Origin: Janthinobacterium sp. TB1-E2
GTDB taxonomy: Bacteria > Pseudomonadota > Gammaproteobacteria > Burkholderiales > Burkholderiaceae_D
Assembly: GCF_036885605.1 (NCBI RefSeq)
Contig: NZ_CP142523.1
Location: 2,108,001 to 2,172,000 of the forward strand
Direction of reading: 5' to 3'
Length of the DNA stretch: 64,000 nucleotides
Shown here: positions 35,493-44,044 of the stretch, in pieces
How positions within the stretch are numbered: position 1 is the stretch's first letter
Layout of the letters: each line of letters begins with the position of its first letter
The notes under the pieces: model-generated
Told to the model about the DNA's origin: nothing
What the model saw: only the letters and a program-made list of their open reading frames with translations
Databases searched by the model: none
Translations under genes and position numbers: made by a program

Positions 35493-36593
35493 ATGAACGA
35501 TACTCAGCGCGATATTGTCAGCGCAGGTTTTTCCCTGGCCTTGATCGCCGTGACGGCGTTCGTCATGCAGCGTTTCTTTTTGCCGCTCGTGTGGGCCGGC
35601 ATCCTGTGCGTGGCCACCTGGCCCCTGTATTTGCGCGTGCGCGCGGCCCTGGGCCAGCGCCCCATCGTGGCGGCGGCCGTGCTGACCCTGGCGTTCGCCT
35701 GCATCTTCATCGTTCCCGTGCTGTTCGGCGTGGCGCAGGCGGCGCGCGAAGTGCCCGTGCTGGCCAATTTCGTCGTGCATGCGAATACGGACGGCTTGCC
35801 CGTGCCGGACTGGGTGGCGCACATTCCGCTGGCCGGCAGCGCCATCGGCGACTGGTGGCAAGCCACCCTGAGCCAGCCCCACGGCCTCGGCCACTTCTTT
35901 GCGGGCAGCGCCGTGGGCGGCTTTCATTCCGCGCGCGACATGCTCAAGGTGCTGGGCGCGGACGTGTTCCACCGCCTGGTCGATTTTGGCCTGGCGTTTT
36001 TATGCCTGTTTTTCTTCTACAAGGATGGCGAAGCGCTGACGCGCCAGATCACGGCCGTCGGCAGCCATTTCCTGCGCCCCGAACGGTGGGGCCGCTATGC
36101 GCAAAAAATTCCCACCGCCATCCGCGCGACCGTCAACGGCCTGGTGCTGGTGGGCCTGGCCGAAGGCGTGCTGATCGGCATCGCCTACGCCATCGCCGGC
36201 TTGCCGTCGCCGGCCCTGTGGGCCTTTGCCACGGGCATCCTGGCCATCATCCCGTTCGGCGCGCCGCTCGCTTATCTGTGTGCGGCTGCCTTGCTGGTCT
36301 TCCAGGGCAGTGTGGGCGCCGCCATCGGCGTGGCCGCGTGGGGCACCGTGGTGCTATTCGTGGCCGACCATTTCGTGCGCCCCGGCATGATCGGCAACGC
36401 CACCCGCTTGCCTTTCCTGGCCGTACTGTTCGGCATTCTGGGCGGCGTGGAAACCCTGGGCCTCGTGGGCCTGTTCATCGGCCCCGTCGTGATGGTGCTG
36501 TTCGTCACGCTTTGGTACGAAGCGAACGTGTTTGACACGACGCTGCCAGTGCAAACACCTGCCAGCCCGGCCGCACCGGAACGCACACAGTAA
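35493..36593 (+). CDS. AI-2E family (PerM-type) permease
   Basis: 366 residues with about eight membrane helices and the family's central loop: GFHSARDMLKVLGADVFHRL, FLCLFFFYKDGE, and LAIIPFGAPLAYL. Members range from possible autoinducer-2 exporters to ion antiporters, so the name does not establish function. No partner gene is evident. A second family member begins at 63653. Confidence 0.85.
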   Translation: MNDTQRDIVSAGFSLALIAVTAFVMQRFFLPLVWAGILCVATWPLYLRVRAALGQRPIVAAAVLTLAFACIFIVPVLFGVAQAAREVPVLANFVVHANTDGLPVPDWVAHIPLAGSAIGDWWQATLSQPHGLGHFFAGSAVGGFHSARDMLKVLGADVFHRLVDFGLAFLCLFFFYKDGEALTRQITAVGSHFLRPERWGRYAQKIPTAIRATVNGLVLVGLAEGVLIGIAYAIAGLPSPALWAFATGILAIIPFGAPLAYLCAAALLVFQGSVGAAIGVAAWGTVVLFVADHFVRPGMIGNATRLPFLAVLFGILGGVETLGLVGLFIGPVVMVLFVTLWYEANVFDTTLPVQTPASPAAPERTQ

Positions 36594-36601
36594 TGAGGGG
36601 T

Positions 36602-36690
36602 CGGCCAGCGTTGCCGCTGGCCGGTACTGGCGCGCTCCCGGCGTGGCCGGACGGAGCTGACTTTACAACAGGGTACGAGTACCTTGTTTT
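36602..36690 (+). terminator. hairpins between the AI-2E gene and the 74-residue gene
   Basis: Two stems lie between the convergent genes: GGCCAGCG-TTGC-CGCTGGCC at about 36604-36623, and AACA-g-GGTAC-ga-GTACC-t-TGTT at 36667-36688 followed by TT. The second is a plausible weak intrinsic terminator in the plus direction. Confidence 0.5.
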
Positions 36691-36700
36691 AAAGTCATTC

Positions 36701-36925
36701 TTAATGTGCCTTGGATAGAATGAGCAACCAACGGCGCATCAGCAGCACTTCAACATAGCCCGGCTCGATGCCCGTACCGCACTCGATCAGGGGATTGACG
36801 GTGTAGTAGCGCTTGCGGAAGTCGCGGCAGACGAGGATTTCGCGCTTGCCCATGCGGACGAGGAAAGAGCTTGGGGCGTATTCCAGGCCGAACCGTGAGC
36901 CAAAACCGCTATTCAATGTTGCCAT
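36701..36925 (-). CDS. 74-residue protein of unknown function, probable SOS gene
   Basis: 74 residues, basic, without membrane segment or signal peptide; it contains FLVRMGKREILVCRDFRKRYY and VLLMRRWLLIL. I do not recognise a family. ATG 36925 is preceded by AAAGGA at good spacing, so it looks translated. A tandem LexA-type box lies 54-88 bp upstream, which makes it a candidate DNA-damage-induced gene. Confidence 0.65.
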   Translation of the reverse strand: MATLNSGFGSRFGLEYAPSSFLVRMGKREILVCRDFRKRYYTVNPLIECGTGIEPGYVEVLLMRRWLLILSKAH

Positions 36926-36978
36926 GACAATTCCTTTGAGGGAGATGTGTTGAACGAGTCATCAGAATAGCATAACTA

Positions 36979-37013
36979 CTGTATGAATACACAGCTACTG
37001 TATGAATAAACAG
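36979..37013. promoter_or_regulatory. tandem LexA-type SOS boxes
   Basis: CTGTATGAATACACAG (36979-36994) and CTGTATGAATAAACAG (36998-37013), both CTG-N10-CAG and flanked by TA, close to the E. coli consensus TACTGTATATATATACAGTA. The centres are 19 bp apart. They lie between the 74-residue gene and the PAP2 operon, at equal distance from both starts (54-88 bp), so either or both could be controlled. Confidence 0.85.
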
Positions 37014-37066
37014 TATTTTTTTACTGGTGTGGTTTTTTTGATCATCACCGGGAACAGGAAAGAGAG

Positions 37067-37825
37067 ATGAGTTTGCAAGAGAAAAATGACATGAGCATGA
37101 CCACGGGCTGGACCACGAAACTGCGCCGCTTCGTCGAGGCGCGCCTGTCGCCCGAGGGCGAGCTGGGCCTGCATATGACGGTGGGCGTGGCCCTGATGCT
37201 GGTGGCCATCGTCGTCTTCCACGAGATTGCCGAAGCCGTGATGGGCATGGAGCAAATTACCGTGATCGACTTGCAGGTGGCGCAGTGGTTCAACCAGCAT
37301 GCCGTGCCGTGGATCACCACTTGCCTTCTGGTCGTCACGCACATGCATGGCGTGATCGGCGCCATCATCCTGGCCACCTTGCTGGGCTGGTATCTGCACC
37401 GCAAGGGCGCCGATTACTGGCTGTTTACCCTCGTCATCACCATGCCGGGCGTCATGTTTTTGAACCTGCTGCTAAAGTACATTTTTGTCCGCGCGCGGCC
37501 CAGCTTTGACGAGCCCATCCTGCAGACGGCCCTGAGCACCTACAGCTTTCCGAGTGGCCATACTGCCACCTCGACAGCCCTGTACGGCTTGCTGGCCGCC
37601 TACCTGATTTGCCAGACGGCGCCGGGCGCCTGGGGCAAGCGTATCGCCATCGCTCTGGGCGCTTTCCTGATGGCGGCGCTGGTGGGCTTCAGCCGCATCT
37701 ACCTGGGCGCGCATTACCTGAGCGATGTGCTGGCGGCCATGGCGGAAAGCTATGGCTGGCTGGCCATCTGCATCGCCGGCGTGTCGACCCTGCGCCGGCG
37801 CCGGCATATCCGGCAAACCAAATAA
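37067..37825 (+). CDS. PAP2 superfamily membrane phosphatase
   Basis: 252 residues, six membrane helices. The three-part active site is complete: KYIFVRARP, FPSGHT and SRIYLGAHYLSD. Such enzymes dephosphorylate phosphatidate or undecaprenyl pyrophosphate on the periplasmic face. AGGAAAGAGAG precedes ATG 37067. It leads an apparent operon with a diacylglycerol-kinase-like gene (12 bp later) and a metallophosphoesterase, and lies downstream of tandem LexA boxes. Confidence 0.9.
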   Translation: MSLQEKNDMSMTTGWTTKLRRFVEARLSPEGELGLHMTVGVALMLVAIVVFHEIAEAVMGMEQITVIDLQVAQWFNQHAVPWITTCLLVVTHMHGVIGAIILATLLGWYLHRKGADYWLFTLVITMPGVMFLNLLLKYIFVRARPSFDEPILQTALSTYSFPSGHTATSTALYGLLAAYLICQTAPGAWGKRIAIALGAFLMAALVGFSRIYLGAHYLSDVLAAMAESYGWLAICIAGVSTLRRRRHIRQTK

Positions 37826-37837
37826 GGGGAAACTGTC

Positions 37838-38746
37838 CTGAGCAAAATTGCAGTCATCATCAACGGAGGCGCCGGCTGCGGCTATGCGCCCGACTGGGCG
37901 CAGCAGCTCGAAGCGAAATTCGCCGCCGTGGGCCTCGACGCCGACATCACCCTGGCGCAAAGCGGCACCGAGATGATCGCCACGGCCGAACAAGCCCTGC
38001 GCGATGGCGCGCCCATCGTCGTAGCCGGCGGCGGCGACGGCACCATCAACGCCGTCGCGTCCGTTGTCGTGGGCAGCGGCACGCCGTTCGGCGTCTTGCC
38101 GCTGGGTACCTTGAACCATTTCGCCAAGGATTTGAATATTCCGCTCGAGCTCGATGCGGCGATTGCCAACGTGGCGCAGGGCGTGCCGCACCAGGTCGAC
38201 GTGGGCGAAGTCAATGGCCGTATCTTCCTGAACAATTCCAGCCTGGGCCTGTATCCCGATATCGTGCGCGACCGCGAAAAGCAGCAGCGGCGGCTGGGAC
38301 GGGGCAAGTGGCTGGCCTTCAGCTGGGCCCTGCTGGCTGCCTTGCGCCGCTACCCATTCCTCAGCGTGCAACTGACACTCAACGACGCCGTGCATGCGCG
38401 GCGCACGCCATTCGTCTTCATCGGTAATAATGAATACATGATGGAAGGCTTGAATATCGGCGAGCGCGAACGGCTCGATGGCGGCCAGCTGAGCTTGTAC
38501 GTGGCGCAGCGTCCTGGCCGCCTGGGCTTGTTGAAGCTGGCCTTGCACGCGCTGTTCGGCAAGTTGTCGCAGGCCAAGGATTTTGATGTGCTGACGGCCA
38601 CCGACCTGGAGGTGGCCACGCACCACCGCCGCCTGCGCGTGGCGACCGATGGCGAAGTGACGATCATGAATACGCCGCTGCAGTACCGCATCCGCAAGGC
38701 CGCGCTGGCCGTGCTGGTGCCCGCACCGGCACTTTCTGGGGAGTAA
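37838..38746 (+). CDS. diacylglycerol kinase-like lipid kinase (apparent CTG start)
   Basis: 302 residues if started at CTG 37838. The DAGK catalytic domain has AVIINGGAGCG at the N-terminus and VVAGGGDGTINAVAS, PLGTLNHFAKDL and NNSSLGLYPDIV further on. The essential N-terminal strand lies upstream of the first ordinary start, GTG 37928, and the in-frame stop at 37823 (the PAP2 stop) leaves only CTG 37838, or ATT 37847, as starts. AAGGGGA is 7 bp before the CTG. Phosphorylates a lipid such as diacylglycerol; acts opposite to PAP2. Confidence 0.85.
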   Translation: MSKIAVIINGGAGCGYAPDWAQQLEAKFAAVGLDADITLAQSGTEMIATAEQALRDGAPIVVAGGGDGTINAVASVVVGSGTPFGVLPLGTLNHFAKDLNIPLELDAAIANVAQGVPHQVDVGEVNGRIFLNNSSLGLYPDIVRDREKQQRRLGRGKWLAFSWALLAALRRYPFLSVQLTLNDAVHARRTPFVFIGNNEYMMEGLNIGERERLDGGQLSLYVAQRPGRLGLLKLALHALFGKLSQAKDFDVLTATDLEVATHHRRLRVATDGEVTIMNTPLQYRIRKAALAVLVPAPALSGE

Positions 38747-38750
38747 AGCC

Positions 38751-39569
38751 ATGCGTACCATCGTGCATTTGTCCGACTTGCATTTTGGCAGGGTCGATGC
38801 GGACCTGCTGGCGCCCTTGCGCGCGCTGATCGAACGCCTGGAACCAGACGTAGTCGTCGTCTCGGGCGACCTGACGCAACGCGCTCGCAGCGCCCAGTTC
38901 CAGCAAGCGCGGCAATTTCTGGACAGCTTGCCGGGGCCGCAGATCGTGGTGCCGGGCAACCATGATGTGCCGCTGTACAACGTCGTTTCCCGCTTCCTCA
39001 CGCCGCTGGTGAAGTACCGGCGCCATGTGACGGACGATTTGTCGCCCGAATATGTGGACGAGGAAATCGCTGTGCTGGGCATCAACACGGCCCGTTCCCT
39101 GACGTTCAAGGATGGCCGCATCAGCCACGAGCAGATCGATTTTCTGCGTGAACGCCTGGGCAGTTTGCCGCCCGGCCTGACGCGCATCATCGTCACCCAC
39201 CATCCATTCGACTTGCCGGAAAACTTCGATGAAGACGACCTGGTCGACCGCGCCCCGCAAGCCTTGCAGATGTTTTCCGAATGCGGCGTGGATTTATTGC
39301 TGGCGGGTCATTTGCATGCCAGCGTGGCGGGCAACACAGCCGAGCGCTACAAGATCGCCGGCTACGCGGCCCTGATGGTGCAGGCGGGTACGGCCACATC
39401 CACGCGGGGCAGGGGCGAGTCGAACTCCTTCAACGTGCTGCGTGTGGAAAACAGCTGTATCAGGGTCGAGCGCTACAGCTGGAATGAAGACAGCGCCGAC
39501 TTTGAAAAAGTCAGCACGGAAGCGTTCGAGCGCCAGGGCGGGGTGTGGGCCAGTTTGCGGCCGCTGTGA
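38751..39569 (+). CDS. calcineurin-like metallophosphoesterase
   Basis: 272 residues with every dimetal motif: HLSDLHFG (D9 and H11), VVSGDLTQR, VVPGNHD, IIVTHHPF and LLAGHLHAS. The closest families include cAMP phosphodiesterase-like and UDP-2,3-diacylglucosamine-type enzymes; the substrate cannot be chosen. Four base pairs after the lipid kinase, so third gene of the PAP2 operon; a lipid-linked phosphoester substrate is the natural inference. Confidence 0.9.
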   Translation: MRTIVHLSDLHFGRVDADLLAPLRALIERLEPDVVVVSGDLTQRARSAQFQQARQFLDSLPGPQIVVPGNHDVPLYNVVSRFLTPLVKYRRHVTDDLSPEYVDEEIAVLGINTARSLTFKDGRISHEQIDFLRERLGSLPPGLTRIIVTHHPFDLPENFDEDDLVDRAPQALQMFSECGVDLLLAGHLHASVAGNTAERYKIAGYAALMVQAGTATSTRGRGESNSFNVLRVENSCIRVERYSWNEDSADFEKVSTEAFERQGGVWASLRPL

Positions 39570-39599
39570 GGCGTCGCGTCGCGTCGGATGGTGATTTCA

Positions 39600-39890
39600 T
39601 TAAAGATGGCGTGCCGCATCCATGCGGTCATGCAGAATACGCACGATGGCAATGCCATAGTTCGTGATGCGAAAATAAATCATGTGCCGTCCGACTTTGC
39701 GGCGCCGGTAGCCGGGCCGAATCTGCTCGCATGCCGGCGCGGTCCCTGGCGCGCCTGCCAGGTCATCAAAGGCCGCCGTCATGCTGTCAAGATAATGACT
39801 GGCCTGCTGTACGCCCCAGCGCTGTACCGTATAAGCCCAGATCGCTTCAAGGTCATGCTCGGCGGCAGGCGTCAGCCGGTATTCAGCCAT
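39600..39890 (-). CDS. parE: ParE/RelE-family toxin
   Basis: 96 residues. MAEYRLTPAAEHDLEAIWAY and a C-terminal GRHMIYFRITNYGIAIVRILH are typical of ParE, which poisons DNA gyrase. It starts 8 bp inside parD, as is normal for the pair, and is the second gene. Complete, with no visible damage. Confidence 0.9.
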   Translation of the reverse strand: MAEYRLTPAAEHDLEAIWAYTVQRWGVQQASHYLDSMTAAFDDLAGAPGTAPACEQIRPGYRRRKVGRHMIYFRITNYGIAIVRILHDRMDAARHL

Positions 39891-40128
39891 GCGCCGCCAG
39901 CATTCTCTGCTTGAACGCCTTGGCGTCGAAAGGCTGGGGTTCGCCGCTTGCCTCTCCTTCCATCAGCGCCGCGCGGATCGCATCGAGTTCGGCGCTGCGT
40001 TCCTGTTCGCGCCGGATCAGGTCGCGGATGTATTCGCTGTCGTTGGTATAGCGCCCCGCATCAATCTGCGCCTTGATCCAGTCGTCTTGCTGGTCCGTCA
40101 AGGTAATGGTCTTGCGCACGGTAGCCAT
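39883..40128 (-). CDS. parD: ParD-family antitoxin
   Basis: 81 residues: ribbon-helix-helix DNA-binding part (VRKTITLTDQQDDWIKAQI, YTNDSEYIRDLIRR) and a C-terminal ParE-binding helix. ATG 40128 follows GGAG; a TTG nine bases upstream is less likely. The operator palindrome at 40177-40190 is in the right place for autorepression. Confidence 0.9.
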   Translation of the reverse strand: MATVRKTITLTDQQDDWIKAQIDAGRYTNDSEYIRDLIRREQERSAELDAIRAALMEGEASGEPQPFDAKAFKQRMLAAHG

Positions 40129-40176
40129 GGTAGTCAACTCCAGAGATGAGCAGCACGACGATTGTCATACTATTGG

Positions 40177-40190
40177 TGCAATATAGTGCA
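40177..40190. promoter_or_regulatory. candidate ParD operator TGCA-N6-TGCA
   Basis: TGCAATATAGTGCA, a 14-bp near-palindrome (12 of 14 bases symmetric), 49-62 bp upstream of parD. ParD is a ribbon-helix-helix autorepressor, so an operator here is expected. Confidence 0.45.
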
Positions 40191-40224
40191 TATCCATGCA
40201 AATATCCAGTTGCCCCATCGGTGC

Positions 40225-41616
40225 TTACAGCCAGTAATTCATGAAACGCGCCGCCCACTCCTTCATGCGGTCGGAGAGCGGCCGCGTTTCCCATTTCGCC
40301 TTGGTGATTTCTTCCGAGTCGCGCAAGTCTTCCTGGAAGGCGTTTTCCATCTCTCGGCCGAAGCTGTCGCCGAGCACGATCACGTTCAGTTCGCTGTTGT
40401 GCAGGAAGCTGCGCATGTCGATGTTCGTCGAGCCTACCGTTGACCAGGCGCCGTCGATGACGGCTGTCTTGGCGTGCAGCACGGCCAGTTTCAAATGAAA
40501 AATGCGGATGCCGCCAGCCAGCAGCTGGTCGTACAGCGCGTGTCCCGCATGGAACACGAGGCCGCTGTCGGACACGCCGGGCAGCACCACGGTCACGTCC
40601 ACGCCCCGCTTGGCCGCCGCGATCAGGGCGTCGACCGTCTGCTGGTCGGGCACGAAGTAGGCGGACGTGATGTGGATCGATTTCTTTGCTTCCTGGATGG
40701 CCAGGATATACGCCTTGTAGATTTCAAAGCCGCCCTCGGGCTCGCTGGCCACAACGCGCACCAGCTTGTCGCCCACTTCCGACAGCACGGGGAAATAATT
40801 GGCGTCAGGCAGGTCGGCCTGGTCTTGCTGGGCCCAGGTGCGGATGAACAGCCACTGGAAGGCGGCCACGGCCGGGCCTTCCACTTTCACGTGGGTATCG
40901 CGCCAGCCTACGTCCTTCTTGTCCGTGGGTTTCGATTTCGAGCGGAACAGCGAGCTTTTCGCATAGGTATCGCTGATATTGATGCCGCCCGTAAACGCCA
41001 TCTTGCCATCGACGATCAGCACCTTGCGGTGGTCGCGGTTGTTGATCTTCCAGTCGTCGCCCTTGAGCTTGGCTGGGTTGACGGGGTTGAAGGCCACCAG
41101 GTGGATGCCGGCCGCGCGCATGCGGTCAAAGAACGCTTGCGGCACGCCGATGGTGCCCACGCTGTCGTAGATGATGTTGACCGTCACGCCCGCTTGCTGC
41201 TTTTCGATCAGCATGTCGGCAAATTTGAGGCCCAGCGGATCCTGGTCGAAGATATACGTTTCCAGGTTGATGCTGGTCTTCGCGTCGCTGATGGCCTGGA
41301 ACATGGCGGCCATGGTTTGCGGGCCGTCAAACAGCAGGGTCACCTTGTTGCCTTTGATCAAAGGTACACCCGTGGCCGCCTCTTCCAGCGCGGCCTGGGT
41401 CTTCAAGTCCATGCCGGACTTGGCCCAGCGCTTGTTGAGCAGGGCCGCGCGGCTGTTGACGTTCAGCACGGCCCCCTTGCCCGTGATCACCTTGGGCTTG
41501 GCCACCGGTTCCAGCGTGGTGTTGAGGTTCTTGACATCGGGCAGCGAGGCGCATGCAGCCAAGGTCCAGCATAGCAGTAGGGCGGTGAGGCAGGGTTGCA
41601 TGCGCCTAGCGGTCAT
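40225..41616 (-). CDS. phospholipase D family lipoprotein (cardiolipin synthase-like)
   Basis: 463 residues with lipobox LAAC near residue 22. Two HKD active sites: NRDHRKVLIVDGKMAFTGG and LHAKTAVIDGAWSTVGSTN, as in ClsA/ClsC. It probably joins phospholipids to make cardiolipin at the envelope. ATG 41616 overlaps the stop of the upstream Gcr-family gene as ATGA, which indicates translational coupling. The lipobox argues for attachment to a membrane from the periplasmic side, unlike E. coli ClsA. Confidence 0.85.
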   Translation of the reverse strand: MTARRMQPCLTALLLCWTLAACASLPDVKNLNTTLEPVAKPKVITGKGAVLNVNSRAALLNKRWAKSGMDLKTQAALEEAATGVPLIKGNKVTLLFDGPQTMAAMFQAISDAKTSINLETYIFDQDPLGLKFADMLIEKQQAGVTVNIIYDSVGTIGVPQAFFDRMRAAGIHLVAFNPVNPAKLKGDDWKINNRDHRKVLIVDGKMAFTGGINISDTYAKSSLFRSKSKPTDKKDVGWRDTHVKVEGPAVAAFQWLFIRTWAQQDQADLPDANYFPVLSEVGDKLVRVVASEPEGGFEIYKAYILAIQEAKKSIHITSAYFVPDQQTVDALIAAAKRGVDVTVVLPGVSDSGLVFHAGHALYDQLLAGGIRIFHLKLAVLHAKTAVIDGAWSTVGSTNIDMRSFLHNSELNVIVLGDSFGREMENAFQEDLRDSEEITKAKWETRPLSDRMKEWAARFMNYWL

Positions 41617-43724
41617 TTTTGAGCCTTGTTTGTCAATGACAGGTTTGCCGACTCGTCGACCAGTGCCAGCGGCGGCGGGTTTTTCGAGCCGAAGAAAAAG
41701 ACGATGGGCGAGCGCAGGAAGCGCTTGCCCAGAATCTTCAATAATTGCATGCCGTGCTTGAAGCGCACCTGGCGCGAACGCAGGGCCACCCACAGGGCCA
41801 GGCCGAAGCTGACGAGCAGGTTGGCCGTGCCGATGGCGAAGATGCCCGACAGCGACTTGACGGCCAGTTGCCAGCTCATGTTGTGGTCGAGGCCCACCAG
41901 GGCCGTGGCGAAGTTGGCGGCCGAGAAGGTGATGTGGCGGATATCGATAGGCAAGCCGATCAAAAAGCCCAGGGTGCCGATGGAGCCCAGCAAGATACCG
42001 AAATAGAAGTTACCCATCAGCCCGCCCAGGTTGTTTTCCAGATACAGGCCCAGCCGTTGCAAGCGCTCCTGGCCGATCACCCGGCCCAGGCCGCGCAATT
42101 GCGCGATGCGTTGCGCCCAGCGCGTGTACAGGGCCTGGTTGTCATAGTAGCCGGAAATCAGGCCTGCGACGAACAGGCACACGCCGGCGATCATCGCGTA
42201 GAAGATGGCGGGGCTGCCGATGGGGTCGATATCGTGCAGCAAGTGCATGGCCTTCTCGGGCGTGACCAGGTTGTGCCCCGTGATCGCCTTGTAGCCGAGC
42301 GCGATCAGCCAGGCCGTGGGAATGGCGGTGGCCAGGTTGCCCAGCACGGCCATGTTTTGCGTGCGGAAGACCTTGTTGATCAGTTCGGCCATGCTGTCGA
42401 GGTCGATATTCCGGCCATCCTTGCTGTGCAGGCCGGCGGCGATGCGCGAGGCCGTCATGGCCGGTTGCTTGGTGGCCACCGTGAAGTGCAGCAAGTGGAT
42501 GAACATGAAGCCGATCGAGTAATTCATGCTGAACATGAACGCTTCGACCAGCGGCGCCGAGCGCAGATACGACATCAATATCTTGAACAGGGCCATGAAG
42601 CCGATGATGATGCCGGCGCCCGCGGACGAGAGGAACATGGCGCCCATTTCGCGGCGGTTTTCCGCGATGTAGTGTTCGCCCGTGCGGCTGGCGTTTTCCG
42701 TCACATTGCGTGCAAGCAAGTTGATATTGTCGGAAAACAGGTCGCTGACCTTGTACTTGTTGTTGTGCGCCTGGATCAATTCCAGTGCCAGCCCGACGGC
42801 GCCCGCGCGGCGGCGGCTGACGGGTTGCGGGTGCAACAAGTCCTGCGTGGCGTCGACCGTGATGGCGGCGATGTCCACGTTGTTCGATGCGGGCAGCTCG
42901 CCGCTCGTGTCGACGAGGAACAGCAGTTTGCGCAGGCGTTCGATGCTTTGCGCCAGCGCCACCAATAAATATGTGAGGGGAATGCTGGTGCCCTGGTATA
43001 GCGCTTTCTTGCGGATCTTGGCGATGACGGCGTCGCACTGGTCCAGCATCACCAGCAAATGGCGCGCGTCCTCGATGTGCTCGATGTCGCCGTGCAGCAG
43101 GCTGGTGTAGGCGTCCAGGTAGGCGTTCACTTCCGTGTTTTGCACCATAAACGGCGACTGGAACACTTCGATTTCATTGTGGAAACGCGTCAGTTCCGGT
43201 TCCAGCCCCATGGCGCAGACGCGGTAGGACAGGGTGCGGATGGCGTCGAGCATGCCGGGCAGCATGATGTTGCCATCGCCGACGGCCAGTTCGATATCGT
43301 CGCTGGTCAGCACGTCGAACAGTTCCAGCCAGTCCGTGGCCGGCACGTTGCTGATCCACAAATAATCGGTCTTCAGGTACAGCACCTGGTCGAGCGCGTC
43401 GTTCAGGTACTCATCGCCGAGGGCGGGCGGCAGCATGCGGTAGGCGATGCGGCGTTTCAATTCCGTGAAAAAACCGCTGTTCGACAGCACGCCGATATCG
43501 GTGTACAGGCTGGCGTGGCGGCGCGCGGCCAGCACGCGCAGCACGTATTCGTGCAGGGCGCGCGCTTGCGCGGGGTTACCTTTGAGTAGCTGGCGCAGGG
43601 TGCGCACGTTGGCAATCGCGGTAGCGCTGTCGTGGGAGCGCTTGGGACGCAGTGAGTTGAATAATTCCACCAGCAAGTCGATATTGCTGGAGTTGGGGTC
43701 AATGCGTTCGAGGATAGCTAGCAT
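41613..43724 (-). CDS. Gcr-family ('site-specific recombinase') membrane protein
   Basis: 703 residues. Family named after Neisseria gcr, yet no tyrosine- or serine-recombinase active site is visible; instead there are at least six membrane helices between about 370 and 690, such as MFLSSAGAGIIIGFMALFKI and SIGFMFIHLLHF. The recombinase name is probably misleading. Start ATG 43724 (MLAILERIDPNSS) is chosen over a TTG at 43790. Coupling to a cardiolipin-synthase-like protein suggests a membrane lipid role. Confidence 0.8.
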   Translation of the reverse strand: MLAILERIDPNSSNIDLLVELFNSLRPKRSHDSATAIANVRTLRQLLKGNPAQARALHEYVLRVLAARRHASLYTDIGVLSNSGFFTELKRRIAYRMLPPALGDEYLNDALDQVLYLKTDYLWISNVPATDWLELFDVLTSDDIELAVGDGNIMLPGMLDAIRTLSYRVCAMGLEPELTRFHNEIEVFQSPFMVQNTEVNAYLDAYTSLLHGDIEHIEDARHLLVMLDQCDAVIAKIRKKALYQGTSIPLTYLLVALAQSIERLRKLLFLVDTSGELPASNNVDIAAITVDATQDLLHPQPVSRRRAGAVGLALELIQAHNNKYKVSDLFSDNINLLARNVTENASRTGEHYIAENRREMGAMFLSSAGAGIIIGFMALFKILMSYLRSAPLVEAFMFSMNYSIGFMFIHLLHFTVATKQPAMTASRIAAGLHSKDGRNIDLDSMAELINKVFRTQNMAVLGNLATAIPTAWLIALGYKAITGHNLVTPEKAMHLLHDIDPIGSPAIFYAMIAGVCLFVAGLISGYYDNQALYTRWAQRIAQLRGLGRVIGQERLQRLGLYLENNLGGLMGNFYFGILLGSIGTLGFLIGLPIDIRHITFSAANFATALVGLDHNMSWQLAVKSLSGIFAIGTANLLVSFGLALWVALRSRQVRFKHGMQLLKILGKRFLRSPIVFFFGSKNPPPLALVDESANLSLTNKAQK

Positions 43725-44044
43725 GCAGAAAAAACGGGCGAGCCGCTGTCGGTAAAACCAGTAGTGTACCGCCTGCGTCAGATCGCGCAACGTTCGCCAC
43801 CGAACATTGCTTTACGGCAGGGCCTGCAATTCACGCCATTTTGCCGCAAATTGCCACCAATCATGGTCAATCTTGCGTGTTGTCAGTGTACGACGCATTT
43901 CCTGGGGCTAAGCTGAAGTTTCTGTTGTACAACGCACGGATGGCTGGACAAAAAGCGGGGATAAGGTAACACTGAGATCAGACACACAGCGCATGTCCTG
44001 ATCAATACCGGGAAGTTTCAACTCACGTTACCGAGATATTTATC
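43725..44044. other. 320-bp region between the Gcr-family gene and the porin
   Basis: No gene is seen. It carries the porin's control region: the palindrome GTTGTACAAC at 43924-43933, CTGA-GA-TCAG at 43972-43981, and GGTAAC (43965-43970) facing GTTACC (44027-44032) just before the start. None of these match a box I can name. Confidence 0.4.

Noticed and set aside
41613..43724. 'Site-specific recombinase' as sign of a mobile element
   Set aside because: The protein has many membrane helices and no recombinase catalytic motif; no att sites, repeats or integrase cargo are nearby.
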